DNA of 64,000 bases from Massilia rubra (GTDB lineage Bacteria; Pseudomonadota; Gammaproteobacteria; Burkholderiales; Burkholderiaceae_D): contig NZ_VUYU01000007.1 of the NCBI RefSeq assembly GCF_011682065.1, positions 1-64,000 on the forward strand, in the 5' to 3' direction. Position numbers and translations under genes: made by a program. Below are positions 30,260 to 38,590 of this stretch, piece after piece; within the stretch, counting starts at the first letter, position 1; every line of letters begins with the position of its first letter. Under the pieces are notes generated by a model. It did no database searches, was not told the DNA's origin, and saw only the letters and a program-made list of their open reading frames with translations.

Positions 30260-31618
30260 TTGATTGCAACACCGCTGCCGTGGCGTGAAAAAATCAGTTA
30301 CGGCCTCGCCGATATGGGCTTCAATTTTTATTGGGCCAATATCGCGACCTTCCTGATGATGTTCTACACGGACGTGTACGGCATCTCCGCCGCCGCCGCC
30401 GCGTCGATGATGTTCGTCATTAAGATCGTCAACGCCTTCACCGATCCGCTGATCGGCGCCGTGGCCGACCGCACCAGCACCCGCTTCGGCAAGTTCCGCC
30501 CCTACCTGGTCTGGATGGCGCTGCCGCTGGCTGGCGCCGGTGTGCTCACCTACACCACCCCGGACCTCGACCAGAGCGGCAAGCTGGCCTGGGCCTACGG
30601 CACCTATCTGCTCATGATGGTCTGCTACACCTGCATCAACATCCCCTACAACGCCTTGTCCGGCGTGATGTCGGCCGAGCCGCAGGAACGCTCCACCATC
30701 AACGGCCTGCGCTTTATCTTCGCCTTCGCCGGCAGCCTGCTGGTCACCGCCGCCACGCCCGCCATGGTGCTGTTCCTGGGCGGCGGGGAAGGAATCGACG
30801 CGACCCGGCGCGGCTGGCAATTGACCATGCTGGTGTGGGGCGTGCTTGCGTCGCTGCTGTTCGCGGCTACCTTTTACAACACGCGCGAACGTATCGCGCC
30901 GCCGCCGCGCCAGCGGACCCGCGTGCGCGACGACATTGGCGACCTGGCCGGTAACCGTCCGTGGATGGTGCTGTTCTTCCTGGCGCTGATCATCATGGTG
31001 TCGATCACCCTGCGCACCACCACGGCCGCCTATTACTTCAAGTATGTGGTGGGCCGGCCCGACCTGCTGGCGTCCTTCCTGCCGGCCTACATGGCGGCGG
31101 CGGCCGCCGGCGCCGCGCTCACGCCCGTGCTGACGCGCTTTATCGACAAGAAGACCCTGATGATGGTGCTGATGTCGCTCACCGCGCTGCTGTCGGCGGC
31201 GTTTTTCTTCGTCGGCCCCGAACAGATCACGGCCATGTACGCGCTCCAGATCGCCCTCGGCCTGGTGCTGGGACCGAAGTCGCCGCTGGCGTTCTCAATG
31301 TATGCCGACAGCGCCGACTACAACGAATGGCGCAACGGCCGCCGCGCCACCGCGATGACCTTCGCCGCCGCCACGTTCTCGCAAAAACTCGGCACAGCGC
31401 TGGCGGTGGCCGTCATCGGCACGGTCTTCACAAAGCTCGGCTACGTGCCCAACGCGGCGCAGTCGAGCGGCTCGCAGGCCGGCATCGTCTGGCTGATGTC
31501 CATCATTCCCGCCATGTTCGCCCTGCTCGCGGTGGCGGTCATGTTTTTCTATAACCTCGACAGCGCCAGACTGCGCCAGGTCCAGGCCGACCTGGCGGCG
31601 CGCAAGGCGCCGCTGTAA
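30260..31618 (+). CDS. GPH-family sugar:cation symporter (MFS)
   Basis: A 452-residue twelve-helix inner-membrane transporter of the glycoside-pentoside-hexuronide family (MelB/XylP-like). It starts LPWREKISYGLADMGFNFYWANIATFLMMFYTDVYGI and has the family ADRTSTRFGKFRPYLVW motif after helix 2. I chose TTG 30260, preceded by AGGAGAG and downstream of promoter and operator, over a TTG at 30179 that is itself the -35 box. It is followed after 21 bases by a GH94 phosphorylase, so it should import the disaccharide or sugar acid that enzyme splits. Confidence 0.88.
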   Translation: MIATPLPWREKISYGLADMGFNFYWANIATFLMMFYTDVYGISAAAAASMMFVIKIVNAFTDPLIGAVADRTSTRFGKFRPYLVWMALPLAGAGVLTYTTPDLDQSGKLAWAYGTYLLMMVCYTCINIPYNALSGVMSAEPQERSTINGLRFIFAFAGSLLVTAATPAMVLFLGGGEGIDATRRGWQLTMLVWGVLASLLFAATFYNTRERIAPPPRQRTRVRDDIGDLAGNRPWMVLFFLALIIMVSITLRTTTAAYYFKYVVGRPDLLASFLPAYMAAAAAGAALTPVLTRFIDKKTLMMVLMSLTALLSAAFFFVGPEQITAMYALQIALGLVLGPKSPLAFSMYADSADYNEWRNGRRATAMTFAAATFSQKLGTALAVAVIGTVFTKLGYVPNAAQSSGSQAGIVWLMSIIPAMFALLAVAVMFFYNLDSARLRQVQADLAARKAPL

Positions 31619-31639
31619 CGCCATTTCTGGAGACGTTTT

Positions 31640-33991
31640 ATGTTACGCCCCACCGACGACGGCGCCCGCTACGAATTGAGCAGCCCGACCGCGATGCCGC
31701 ACGCCGCCGGCTTCCTGTGGAACCGCAAGATGATGATCCAGGTGACCTGCCGCGGCTACGCGGTGGCCCAGTTCATGCAGCCCGAACCGGCCAAATACGC
31801 GCACGCGCCAAACATGGAAGCGACGTCCTTCATGCAGCCGGAACAGGCCTATTTTGCGCACCATCCGGGGCGCTTCTTTTATGTGAAGGATGACGACACG
31901 GGCGAGCTGTTCTCGGCGCCCTACGAGCCGGTACGCGCGCCGGTGGACCGCTTTGCCTTCTCGGTCGGCCAGAGCGACTTGGCCTGGCGCATCGAGCACC
32001 TGGGCATCGGCATCGAGCTGCGCCTTTGCCTGCCGCCGGACGAGGTGGTCGAACTGTGGTCGCTGCGCGTGACCAATTTGTCCGGCCGCCCGCGCCGGAT
32101 CAGCGTCACGCCGTACTTCCCGATCGGGTACATGTCGTGGATGAACCAGTCGGCCGAGTACCGCGCCGACTTGGGCGGCATCGTCGCCAGCAGCGTCACG
32201 CCGTATCAGAAAGTGGCCGACTACTTCAAGAACAAGGACTTGAAAGACAAGACCTTCTTCCTGTGCGAGCAGGCGCCCGATTCGTGGGAGGCCAACCAGG
32301 CCGCCTTTGAAGGGGAGGGCGGCCTGCACAATCCGTCGGCCCTGCAAGGCGCGGCGCTGGCCTGTGGCGACGCGCGCTACGAGACGCCGGCGGCGGTGGT
32401 GCAGTACCGGCTGGCGCTGGAGGCCGGCGCGGCCAGCGGCCAGCGCTTCCTGTTCGGCCCCGCGTTCGACGACGCCGAGGTCGCGGCCCTGCGCAGCGCC
32501 TGGCTGAGCGAAGACGGCTTCGCGCGGGCCGCCGCCCAGGCCGAGGCCTACGTGGCCGGCGGACGCGGTTGCGCGCGCATCTCCACGCCCGACAAGGAGT
32601 TTGACAACTTCGTCAACCACTGGCTGCCGCGCCAGGTGTTCTACCATGGCGACGTGAATCGTCTCACCACCGATCCGCAGACGCGCAACTACCTGCAGGA
32701 CAATATGGGCATGAGCTTCGTGCGCCCGTCGGTGATGCGCGCGGCCTTTTTGCATGCGCTCAGCCAGCAGGAAGCGTCCGGCGCCATGCCCGACGGGATC
32801 TTGCTGGCGGCCGGCGCGCAGCTCAAATACATCAACCAGGTGCCGCACACCGATCATTGCGTGTGGCTGCCGGTGTGCCTGCAGGCTTACCTCGACGAGA
32901 CGGCCGACATGGCCATGCTCGATGAAGCGGTGGTCGATGCGCAGGGCCGCAGCGAAAGCGCGTTCGCGCGCGTCGGCCGCGCCATGGACTGGCTGCTGGC
33001 CGAACGCGACCATCGGGCTCTGTCGTTCATCGCCCAGGGCGACTGGTGCGATCCGATGAACATGGTCGGCTACAAGGGCCGCGGCGTGTCCGGCTGGCTG
33101 ACGGTGGCGGCGGCGTATGCGCTCACGCTGTGGGCTGGCGTGTGCGAACAGCGCGGGGACGCTGCGCGGGCGCGGCACTTTCGCGATGGCGCGGCCGCCA
33201 TGAATGCGGCGGCCAACGCGCATCTGTGGGATGGCGCCTGGTTCGCGCGCGGCATCACGGATGACGGCGTGAAGTTCGGCGTGAGCACGGATTCCGAAGG
33301 GCGCATCTACCTCAATCCGCAGGCGTGGGCTATCCTGGGCGGGGCGGCGGACGGCGCGCAGACGGCGCGCATGCTGGCCGAAGTCGAGCGCCAGCTGTAT
33401 TCGCCCTACGGCGTGACCATGTTCGCGCCGCCGTACAGCGCCATGCGCGACGACGTCGGACGCGTGACGCAGAAGCATCCCGGCTCGGCGGAAAATGGCG
33501 CGGTGTACAACCACGCGGCGATTTTCTACATTTTCAGTTTGTACGGCATCGGCGAGACCGAGCGCGCGCACATGCTGCTGCGCCAGATGATTCCGGGGCC
33601 TGGCGACGCCGACTACCTGCGGCGCGGGCAGCTGCCGGTGTTCATTCCCAATTACTACCGGGGTGCGCACCGTGAGTATCCGAGGACGGCGGGCAGGTCG
33701 AGCCAGTTGTTCAATACCGGGACCGTGTCATGGATGTACCGCTGCATCGTCGAAGGCTTGTGCGGCCTGAGGGGCGATGCGGACGGCTTGACGATCAACC
33801 CGCAGATGCCGGCCGCCTGGCAGCGCATGGATGTGGAGCGCGAGTTTCGCGGGGCGCGCTTCCAGGTGCATATCGAGCGCGCTGATGTGAAGAGCGTGAT
33901 GGTCAGGCATGAGGGAAAGTTCTTGCCGCAGGCGCGCATGACGGGCATCGTGGCGGGGGCGCACTACCGACTCGATGTATTCGTGCCGTAG
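31640..33991 (+). CDS. GH94 disaccharide phosphorylase, possibly cellobionate phosphorylase
   Basis: A 783-residue cytoplasmic protein of glycoside hydrolase family 94: N-terminal beta-sandwich (about 1-270) and an (alpha/alpha)6 barrel. The block [12 protein letters not shown] with Asp468 corresponds to the general-acid region (DWND in cellobiose phosphorylase). Such enzymes split beta-glucosides with phosphate into glucose-1-phosphate and a shorter sugar. The length and the WCDPMN variant fit cellobionate phosphorylases better, as I recall that group, than cellobiose phosphorylases of about 810-820 residues, but substrate is inference. Co-transcribed with the transporter and flanked by a LacI regulator. 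Confidence 0.8.
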   Translation: MLRPTDDGARYELSSPTAMPHAAGFLWNRKMMIQVTCRGYAVAQFMQPEPAKYAHAPNMEATSFMQPEQAYFAHHPGRFFYVKDDDTGELFSAPYEPVRAPVDRFAFSVGQSDLAWRIEHLGIGIELRLCLPPDEVVELWSLRVTNLSGRPRRISVTPYFPIGYMSWMNQSAEYRADLGGIVASSVTPYQKVADYFKNKDLKDKTFFLCEQAPDSWEANQAAFEGEGGLHNPSALQGAALACGDARYETPAAVVQYRLALEAGAASGQRFLFGPAFDDAEVAALRSAWLSEDGFARAAAQAEAYVAGGRGCARISTPDKEFDNFVNHWLPRQVFYHGDVNRLTTDPQTRNYLQDNMGMSFVRPSVMRAAFLHALSQQEASGAMPDGILLAAGAQLKYINQVPHTDHCVWLPVCLQAYLDETADMAMLDEAVVDAQGRSESAFARVGRAMDWLLAERDHRALSFIAQGDWCDPMNMVGYKGRGVSGWLTVAAAYALTLWAGVCEQRGDAARARHFRDGAAAMNAAANAHLWDGAWFARGITDDGVKFGVSTDSEGRIYLNPQAWAILGGAADGAQTARMLAEVERQLYSPYGVTMFAPPYSAMRDDVGRVTQKHPGSAENGAVYNHAAIFYIFSLYGIGETERAHMLLRQMIPGPGDADYLRRGQLPVFIPNYYRGAHREYPRTAGRSSQLFNTGTVSWMYRCIVEGLCGLRGDADGLTINPQMPAAWQRMDVEREFRGARFQVHIERADVKSVMVRHEGKFLPQARMTGIVAGAHYRLDVFVP

Positions 33992-33997
33992 ATGGAA

Positions 33998-35026
33998 TTA
34001 CGCGCTCTCGCGCGCCATCAGCGTAAATCCCAGGTCGATCTGCGCCGCCGGCGGCGCCTCGCCCTTGATCACCGCCAGCAGCAGGCTGGCCGCCTCGAAC
34101 CCGATCCGGTAGCGCGGCGTGGCGATCGTGGTCACCGATGGCGTCATCCAGGCCGACGCCGGCAAGTCGTTAAACCCGCATACCGCCAGCTGCTCCGGCA
34201 CCTTGATACCGCGCCGCTGGCAGTGGTAAATCGCGCCATGCGCCAGGTCGTCATTGCAGCAGAAAACCGCGTCGCAGTCCGGCGCCTGCGCCAGCATGCG
34301 TTCCACCAGTTGCGCCCCCAGCGCGATGGTCGACGGCTCGCCCACCATCAGCTCCAGGCGCGCATCAAGCAGGCCCGCCTCGCCCATGGCCTTGCGGTAG
34401 CCGTCGGCACGGCGCAGGGTGCGCTCGTCCAACTGGGCGCCGATGAAACCGATGCGCGTGTGGCCTTTGTCGATCAGGTAGCGCGTCATCGCCCGGCCCG
34501 CATCGAACTGCGAAAACCCCACCGACAACTGGCCCGGCGCGCTTCCCAGGTCCATCATCGACACCAGCGGCACGTTGGACGCCGCCAGCATCCGGGTCAC
34601 CCGCGCACTCTGGCTCAGGCTCGAGAGCAAAATGCCATCCGGATTCGATTGCAGATAAATACCGAGCAGCTTTTCTTCCTCGGCATCCGAATAGCGGGTG
34701 TTGCCGATCAATAGCTGGTAATTGCCGGAGCCGATCGCATCCTCGATCCCCTCCAGCACGGCCGTGAACACCGCATTCGACAGCGACGGCACCAGCACCA
34801 CGATCACGTTCGACTGCGCCGACGCCAGGGCGCGCGCGGCGCGGTTCGGCACGTAGCCGAGTTCGGCAACGGCGAGCCCGACCCGCGCGCGCACGGCGTC
34901 CGATACCCGCTTCGGCTGGTTCAGTGCGCGCGAAGCCGTCATCGCCGACACCCCGGCGCGCGCCGCCACCGACGCCAGCGTGGCTTTGCCGCTGGCGCGG
35001 CTCTTGATCGTGCTTGTTTTGCTCAT
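33998..35026 (-). CDS. LacI-family transcriptional regulator of the sugar locus
   Basis: A 342-residue repressor: HTH at about 16-36 (TLASVAARAGVSAMTASRALNQPKRVSDAVR) with the hinge region, followed by a periplasmic-binding-protein-like ligand domain. It converges on the GH94 gene with six bases between stops. The only perfect LacI-type palindrome seen nearby is in front of the transporter gene, so it is the likely repressor of transporter and phosphorylase, released by the imported sugar or its product. I see no matching operator in front of its own start. Confidence 0.92.
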   Translation of the reverse strand: MSKTSTIKSRASGKATLASVAARAGVSAMTASRALNQPKRVSDAVRARVGLAVAELGYVPNRAARALASAQSNVIVVLVPSLSNAVFTAVLEGIEDAIGSGNYQLLIGNTRYSDAEEEKLLGIYLQSNPDGILLSSLSQSARVTRMLAASNVPLVSMMDLGSAPGQLSVGFSQFDAGRAMTRYLIDKGHTRIGFIGAQLDERTLRRADGYRKAMGEAGLLDARLELMVGEPSTIALGAQLVERMLAQAPDCDAVFCCNDDLAHGAIYHCQRRGIKVPEQLAVCGFNDLPASAWMTPSVTTIATPRYRIGFEAASLLLAVIKGEAPPAAQIDLGFTLMARESA

Positions 35027-35216
35027 GCGCTTGGCCGACTCCGATAATTTTTTGAAAACTTTTGCCGGATTTTACCCCGTGCGGCATGCTTTCCGTCAAT
35101 ACATCTCAAGTTGCCTGAGGGAATTAACTACTTGTGTGTGTTCCCGCACAGAGCTGGGGCGAGCGGCGGACTATAGTGGAACTGTCTCTTTCAGGACATC
35201 CCTAGTTTTGGACTTC

Positions 35217-35245
35217 GCCCGCTTTAATACAGCGGGCATTTTTTT
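35217..35245 (+). terminator. Orphan intrinsic terminator, possible end of a small RNA
   Basis: GCCCGCT at 35217-35223 pairs perfectly with AGCGGGC at 35231-35237, followed by seven T (35239-35245). On the plus strand no gene lies upstream: the lacI gene (ends at 35026 on this side) is on the other strand. A TATAGT at 35172-35177 could be a -10, giving a transcript of about 60-65 bases, though no -35 is evident. On the minus strand there is no T-run, so it does not serve the HDOD gene. Confidence 0.7.
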
Positions 35246-35313
35246 GCCCTGGCGAAAAGCGGTGTCACATCCAAAGGGAAGGGGCGGGCGCGGCAGGACG
35301 CCGCGCCGGGGCA

Positions 35314-36147
35314 TTACATCAGGGCCGAGGTCAGGCTGCTCACTTCGGCGGCCGATTCTTCCAGGATGCTGTTGAGGGTGCCATCGCCGATGACGAAGTC
35401 GATGGTGGCCGCCGCCTGGCGCGAGGTAGCGGCGGCGCGCTCGTACAGGGGCGACGGGACCGGCGCCAGGTCGTTGGCCAGCAGCAGGGTGTCGCCCAGG
35501 GTTTCGGGCGGCAAGGCGCGCATGCCGACCCAGAGCGCCTCGATGGCCGCCATGACGGGCGCCGGCACGGCCAGCCGTTGCAGGACGCAGCGGCCGATGA
35601 TCTGTTCGCCATGTTCGATCCAGTCGTCCGGCTCGCCTTCGAACAGGCCCGGAAACTCATCCGCGCGCGAGAGCATGTAAAAACCGCCCACCTCGTGCAC
35701 GATGCCGGCGAACATCGCCGTTTCCGGGTCCAGGTTGGCCACGCGCCGCGCGATCACCTGCGACAGCGCCGCCACGTGGGCCGAGTGCTGCCACAATTGA
35801 TTGGCCTTGGCGCGCAGGGCTGGCTGGGTGATCTTGCTGTCCAACTGGCGCACGATGACCGCCGCGCCCAGCGCGTTAAGGGTGCGAAACCCCACCCGCT
35901 GCACCGCGGTGCGCACGTTGGTCACTTCGTTGCCGGATCGGTTGTACGCGACCGAATTGGCGATCGCCACGGTGCGCGCGGCCAGCAGCGGCTCGGCCTG
36001 CACCAGGCGGGCCGCCACGTCGGCATGACAGTCGGGATCGTTCAATGCGCGCTGCAACTTCAGCGTGGCGTCGACATTGGTCGGGAAACTCAGTTCCCCC
36101 CGGCTTGCTTGAGCAGCAATGCTCTTGTACGCTTCGAGTCTGTCCAT
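35314..36147 (-). CDS. HDOD domain protein
   Basis: A 277-residue protein consisting of one HDOD domain (about 15-220), a degenerate HD phosphohydrolase-like fold found in signalling proteins. The NSVAYNRSGNEVTNVRTAVQRVGFRTLNALG segment and a later MFAGIVHEVGGFYMLSR are the family blocks; the metal-binding HD pair is replaced, as usual for HDOD, so no hydrolase activity is expected. No receiver or output domain is attached. Role unknown, probably in stress or motility signalling. Confidence 0.85.
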   Translation of the reverse strand: MDRLEAYKSIAAQASRGELSFPTNVDATLKLQRALNDPDCHADVAARLVQAEPLLAARTVAIANSVAYNRSGNEVTNVRTAVQRVGFRTLNALGAAVIVRQLDSKITQPALRAKANQLWQHSAHVAALSQVIARRVANLDPETAMFAGIVHEVGGFYMLSRADEFPGLFEGEPDDWIEHGEQIIGRCVLQRLAVPAPVMAAIEALWVGMRALPPETLGDTLLLANDLAPVPSPLYERAAATSRQAAATIDFVIGDGTLNSILEESAAEVSSLTSALM

Positions 36148-36275
36148 GAAAAAATTATACTCCGATAACCCAGCCGTGTTTGTCGTAAAAACGTGCTTTA
36201 AAGCATTTATCTGATCGGACGCCGGGGAGCGCCTCGTCCAGCACGCTCACCCCGGGCTCACGGCCGGGCTGGCGT

Positions 36276-36557
36276 TCAGGGCTCGCTGAAAATGGCGTCG
36301 CAGCCGTCCTGGGTCGCTTCGGTATCTTCCAGCTCATCGACCAGGCCCAGGTCGAACAATTCCTCGACGGCGTTCATGAAACTGTTGAGCTTGGTTGCGC
36401 CGATGAGGCGATAGATTTCCCCGGCTTCGTTACGCACGCCGATCAACATTTTTTCCTGGCGCACTTCGTCCGGCGTGGCGACGTTGAGCAGCAGGTTGCC
36501 GATGATGTGTTTGTCAAAGTGAGCGGGCTTTTTGCCTTCGAGCAGGGTGGTTTTCAA
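36276..36557 (-). CDS. Small hypothetical protein coupled to the MarR regulator
   Basis: A 93-residue acidic protein (KTTLLEGKKPAHFDKHIIGNLLLNVATPDEVRQEKMLIGVRNEAGEIYRLIGATKLNSFMNAVEEL). I do not recognise the family. No signal, membrane segment or cysteine-rich motif is present apart from one cysteine near the end. The proposed start is TTG 36557, preceded by GGAAGAAGA and overlapping the marR stop as TTGA, which implies translational coupling; an in-frame ATG at 36590 would add eleven residues. Co-occurrence with the regulator suggests a shared response. Confidence 0.65.
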   Translation of the reverse strand: MKTTLLEGKKPAHFDKHIIGNLLLNVATPDEVRQEKMLIGVRNEAGEIYRLIGATKLNSFMNAVEELFDLGLVDELEDTEATQDGCDAIFSEP

Positions 36558-37021
36558 TCTTCTTCCTTGTGTTGTTGTGATGTGGGGCAAACGGCATGGT
36601 CGGCGATGACTTGTTTCAGTTTGCGCAAGCTGGCGTCGATGTCATCGAAATCGCTGTCCGACAACGATGAAAACAGTTGCCTGCCATGCGCGATGACCTT
36701 GGGAAAGACTTCCTGGAACACGCCCTCGCCGCAGGCGGTCAGGCGCACGTAGAACGAGCGCTTGTCGTCGCAGCTGCGTTCGCGCACAACCAGGCCCTTC
36801 TGTTCCAGGCGGTCGATCACGCCGGTCAGCGTGCCCTTGGTGATCAAGGTTTTCTCGCCCAGTTCCTTGTACGTCATGCCCTGCGTATTGCCGAGCGTGG
36901 CGATGATATCGAACTGGGCATGCGTCAAGCCGCACTGGCGCACCGACTCGCCCGAAAAGCGCTCGAAGCTTTGCAGGCACTCGGACAGCAAGCGCACACT
37001 CCTTAAATATCGTTCCCCCAT
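36554..37021 (-). CDS. MarR-family transcriptional regulator
   Basis: A 155-residue winged-helix dimer of the MarR family. The wHTH (LTHAQFDIIATLGNTQGMTYKELGEKTLITKGTLTGVIDRLEQKGLVVRERSCDDKRSFYVRLT) spans about 31-95, with dimerisation helices at both ends. Cysteines at about 30 and 83 could take part in redox sensing, but this is speculation. It overlaps the 93-residue gene downstream by four bases. Target genes cannot be deduced from position: the upstream neighbour is the divergent ArgR-like regulator, 224 bases away. Confidence 0.88.
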   Translation of the reverse strand: MGERYLRSVRLLSECLQSFERFSGESVRQCGLTHAQFDIIATLGNTQGMTYKELGEKTLITKGTLTGVIDRLEQKGLVVRERSCDDKRSFYVRLTACGEGVFQEVFPKVIAHGRQLFSSLSDSDFDDIDASLRKLKQVIADHAVCPTSQQHKEED

Positions 37022-37245
37022 AGGCCGTGATTATAGCTGGCTGCGCCCGGTTTGACGGCGGCGCGCTCGCTGGTGTGGCCTGTGCGCCGCGCCGCGCGTG
37101 CTGTTGATGCTGATTTGCGACAGCGTGCCGGCGGCAGCCTGGTCCGGGCAGGATGGTTGATCTCCGGTATGATAGTCAGCCAATGAAATCCGATGGCGCC
37201 TCGCGGGCGCCGGACCCCTTGTCATGACGCACCCATGCCCGTCCG

Positions 37246-38196
37246 ATGCCACTTACTAAACTCGCCCGCCTGGCGCAAGAAACACCGCTGCGCGTGCTCC
37301 TCATCAACGCCGGCGAGCCTGATGCGCTGACCTGGGCCGGCCTGTTCCAGCCGTTGCGCCTGGCCGCCAAGATCCTCGGTCCCGAGCGCTTGCACGTGGA
37401 CGTGCGCAGTCCCGACAAATTCGCCGCCGACGCCCAGCGCCACTGGCACCTGGTGCTGCTGGTGGCCGACGAAGCGCAAGCCTCGCTGAAACCGGCCAAC
37501 AGCCGCATCCTGATCGAGCGCTGCCGCGCCGCACCGTTCTGGGGCGGGGTCGGCGCGGGCGTGTTGTGGCTGGCCGACGCTGGCGTGCTCAACGGCGTGC
37601 GCACGGCGCTGCCATGGGCCTTGTATGCCGAGGTCGACACGGTGGCCGACCGCGCCATGTTTACGCCGAACCTGTTCGAAATCGACGACAACCGGCTCAC
37701 CTGCTGCGGTGGCGCGGCCAGCATCGACTTTGCGCTGAACCTGGTCGAGATCATCTTCGGGGCGGGGGTCCAGGCGCGCATCAAGGAAACGCTGTGCATC
37801 GACCGGGTGCGCGGCAAGGAAGAGCGGCAGCGGGTGGCCTTGCAAGCCCGCTTCGGCGCGCTGCAACCGAAGCTGACCGAAGCGGTGACCTTAATGGAAG
37901 CGAACATCGAAGAGCCGCTGTCGACGGACGACATCGCCAACCTGGTCGGCATCTCCCGGCGCCAGCTGGAGCGCTTGTTCAAGCAATACCTGGGCAGCCT
38001 GCCATCGCGCTACTACCTGGAATTGCGGCTGCAGCGCGCGCGCCAGTTGCTGCTCGACACGCATTATTCCATTGTGCAGGTCGGGCTGATGTGCGGTTTT
38101 TCGAGCGGCTCGCACTTCTCGACCGCGTTTGGCGCCTTGTTCGGCAACACCCCGCGCGAAGAACGCCAGCGCAAACTCGCCGCCCCACCCACTTGA
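37246..38196 (+). CDS. argR: GlxA/AraC-type regulator, ArgR-like
   Basis: A 316-residue activator with an N-terminal DJ-1/PfpI (GATase1-like) domain (about 15-190) and a C-terminal AraC-type double HTH (about 215-310: STDDIANLVGISRRQLERLFKQYLGSLPSRYYLELRLQRARQLLLDT...). This is the architecture of Pseudomonas ArgR, the arginine-responsive activator of the arginine succinyltransferase genes, and it lies immediately upstream of that operon here. It is unrelated to E. coli ArgR. No convincing ribosome site is seen; ATG 37246 is the start with best family fit. Symbol given by analogy and context. Confidence 0.82.
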   Translation: MPLTKLARLAQETPLRVLLINAGEPDALTWAGLFQPLRLAAKILGPERLHVDVRSPDKFAADAQRHWHLVLLVADEAQASLKPANSRILIERCRAAPFWGGVGAGVLWLADAGVLNGVRTALPWALYAEVDTVADRAMFTPNLFEIDDNRLTCCGGAASIDFALNLVEIIFGAGVQARIKETLCIDRVRGKEERQRVALQARFGALQPKLTEAVTLMEANIEEPLSTDDIANLVGISRRQLERLFKQYLGSLPSRYYLELRLQRARQLLLDTHYSIVQVGLMCGFSSGSHFSTAFGALFGNTPREERQRKLAAPPT

Positions 38197-38225
38197 ATTC
38201 GCCAACCCGCCGGCGCACCCCCTAC

Positions 38226-38431
38226 AACCGGGGTCTGACCTCTGATTCGAAACATTTCCTGGCACGGGGCTGAGCTTCAAGGTGCGGCAACGATGTCAGG
38301 GGCGTAGTTTGATACGTGAGGCCCTTCGAGGCTCGTCAGACGCGCCTTTGTAGCGTTGTTGGCAATTAGTTTCGAATCAGAGGTCAGACCCCGGTTAGGA
38401 AATGTTTCGAATCAGAGGTCAGACCCCCGGT
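38226..38431. repeat. Composite GGGGTCTGACCTC palindromic repeats
   Basis: Three copies of one element: forward at 38226-38259 (AACCGGGGTCTGACCTCTGA then TTCGAAACATTTCC) and inverted at about 38369-38396 and 38398-38431. The outer copies face each other across about 110 unique bases. It shares GAAATGTTTC and GACCCCGGTTA with the element at 29.9-30.2 kb. These repeats occupy most of the 394-base gap between argR and astC; the last 160 bases hold the astC promoter. Confidence 0.82.
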
Positions 38432-38487
38432 GGGGGCGGCGCTTGTGGGTTTTGTACGTTTTGGCGGCGAGCAAAAATGAAAATGCT

Positions 38488-38530
38488 TGTCGCGTATTCA
38501 AAAGATGTTTGGGGCTGCTCTTCTTATAAT
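38488..38530 (+). promoter_or_regulatory. Candidate ArgR-activated promoter of the ast operon
   Basis: A perfect TATAAT at 38525-38530 has no recognisable -35 at the right distance, as expected for an activator-dependent promoter. TGTCGC at 38488-38493 followed by six bases and AAAA (38500-38503) resembles one half site of the Pseudomonas ArgR operator (TGTCGC-N6-GNAA); a weaker TGGCGG-N6-AAAA lies at 38462-38477. The position just upstream of -35 fits AraC-type activation. Confidence 0.5.
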
Positions 38531-38590
38531 AGTTCGACGTGCCCAGCGGTTTCGCCCGGGGACGCCTACTAACATTGGATGAGGAATGCC

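Noticed and set aside
36155-36337. A 60-codon minus-strand frame ending RSDKCFKARFYDKHGWVIGV
   Set aside because: Its first third overlaps the 93-residue gene in another frame, and no convincing start or ribosome site exists. The last 30 residues look less like random antisense than usual, so a micro-ORF or gene remnant remains possible, but support is too thin to list.
37169-37174. TATGAT as a -10 for the ArgR-like regulator
   Set aside because: No acceptable -35 at 16-18 bases; the 224-base gap between marR and argR otherwise shows nothing I can support.
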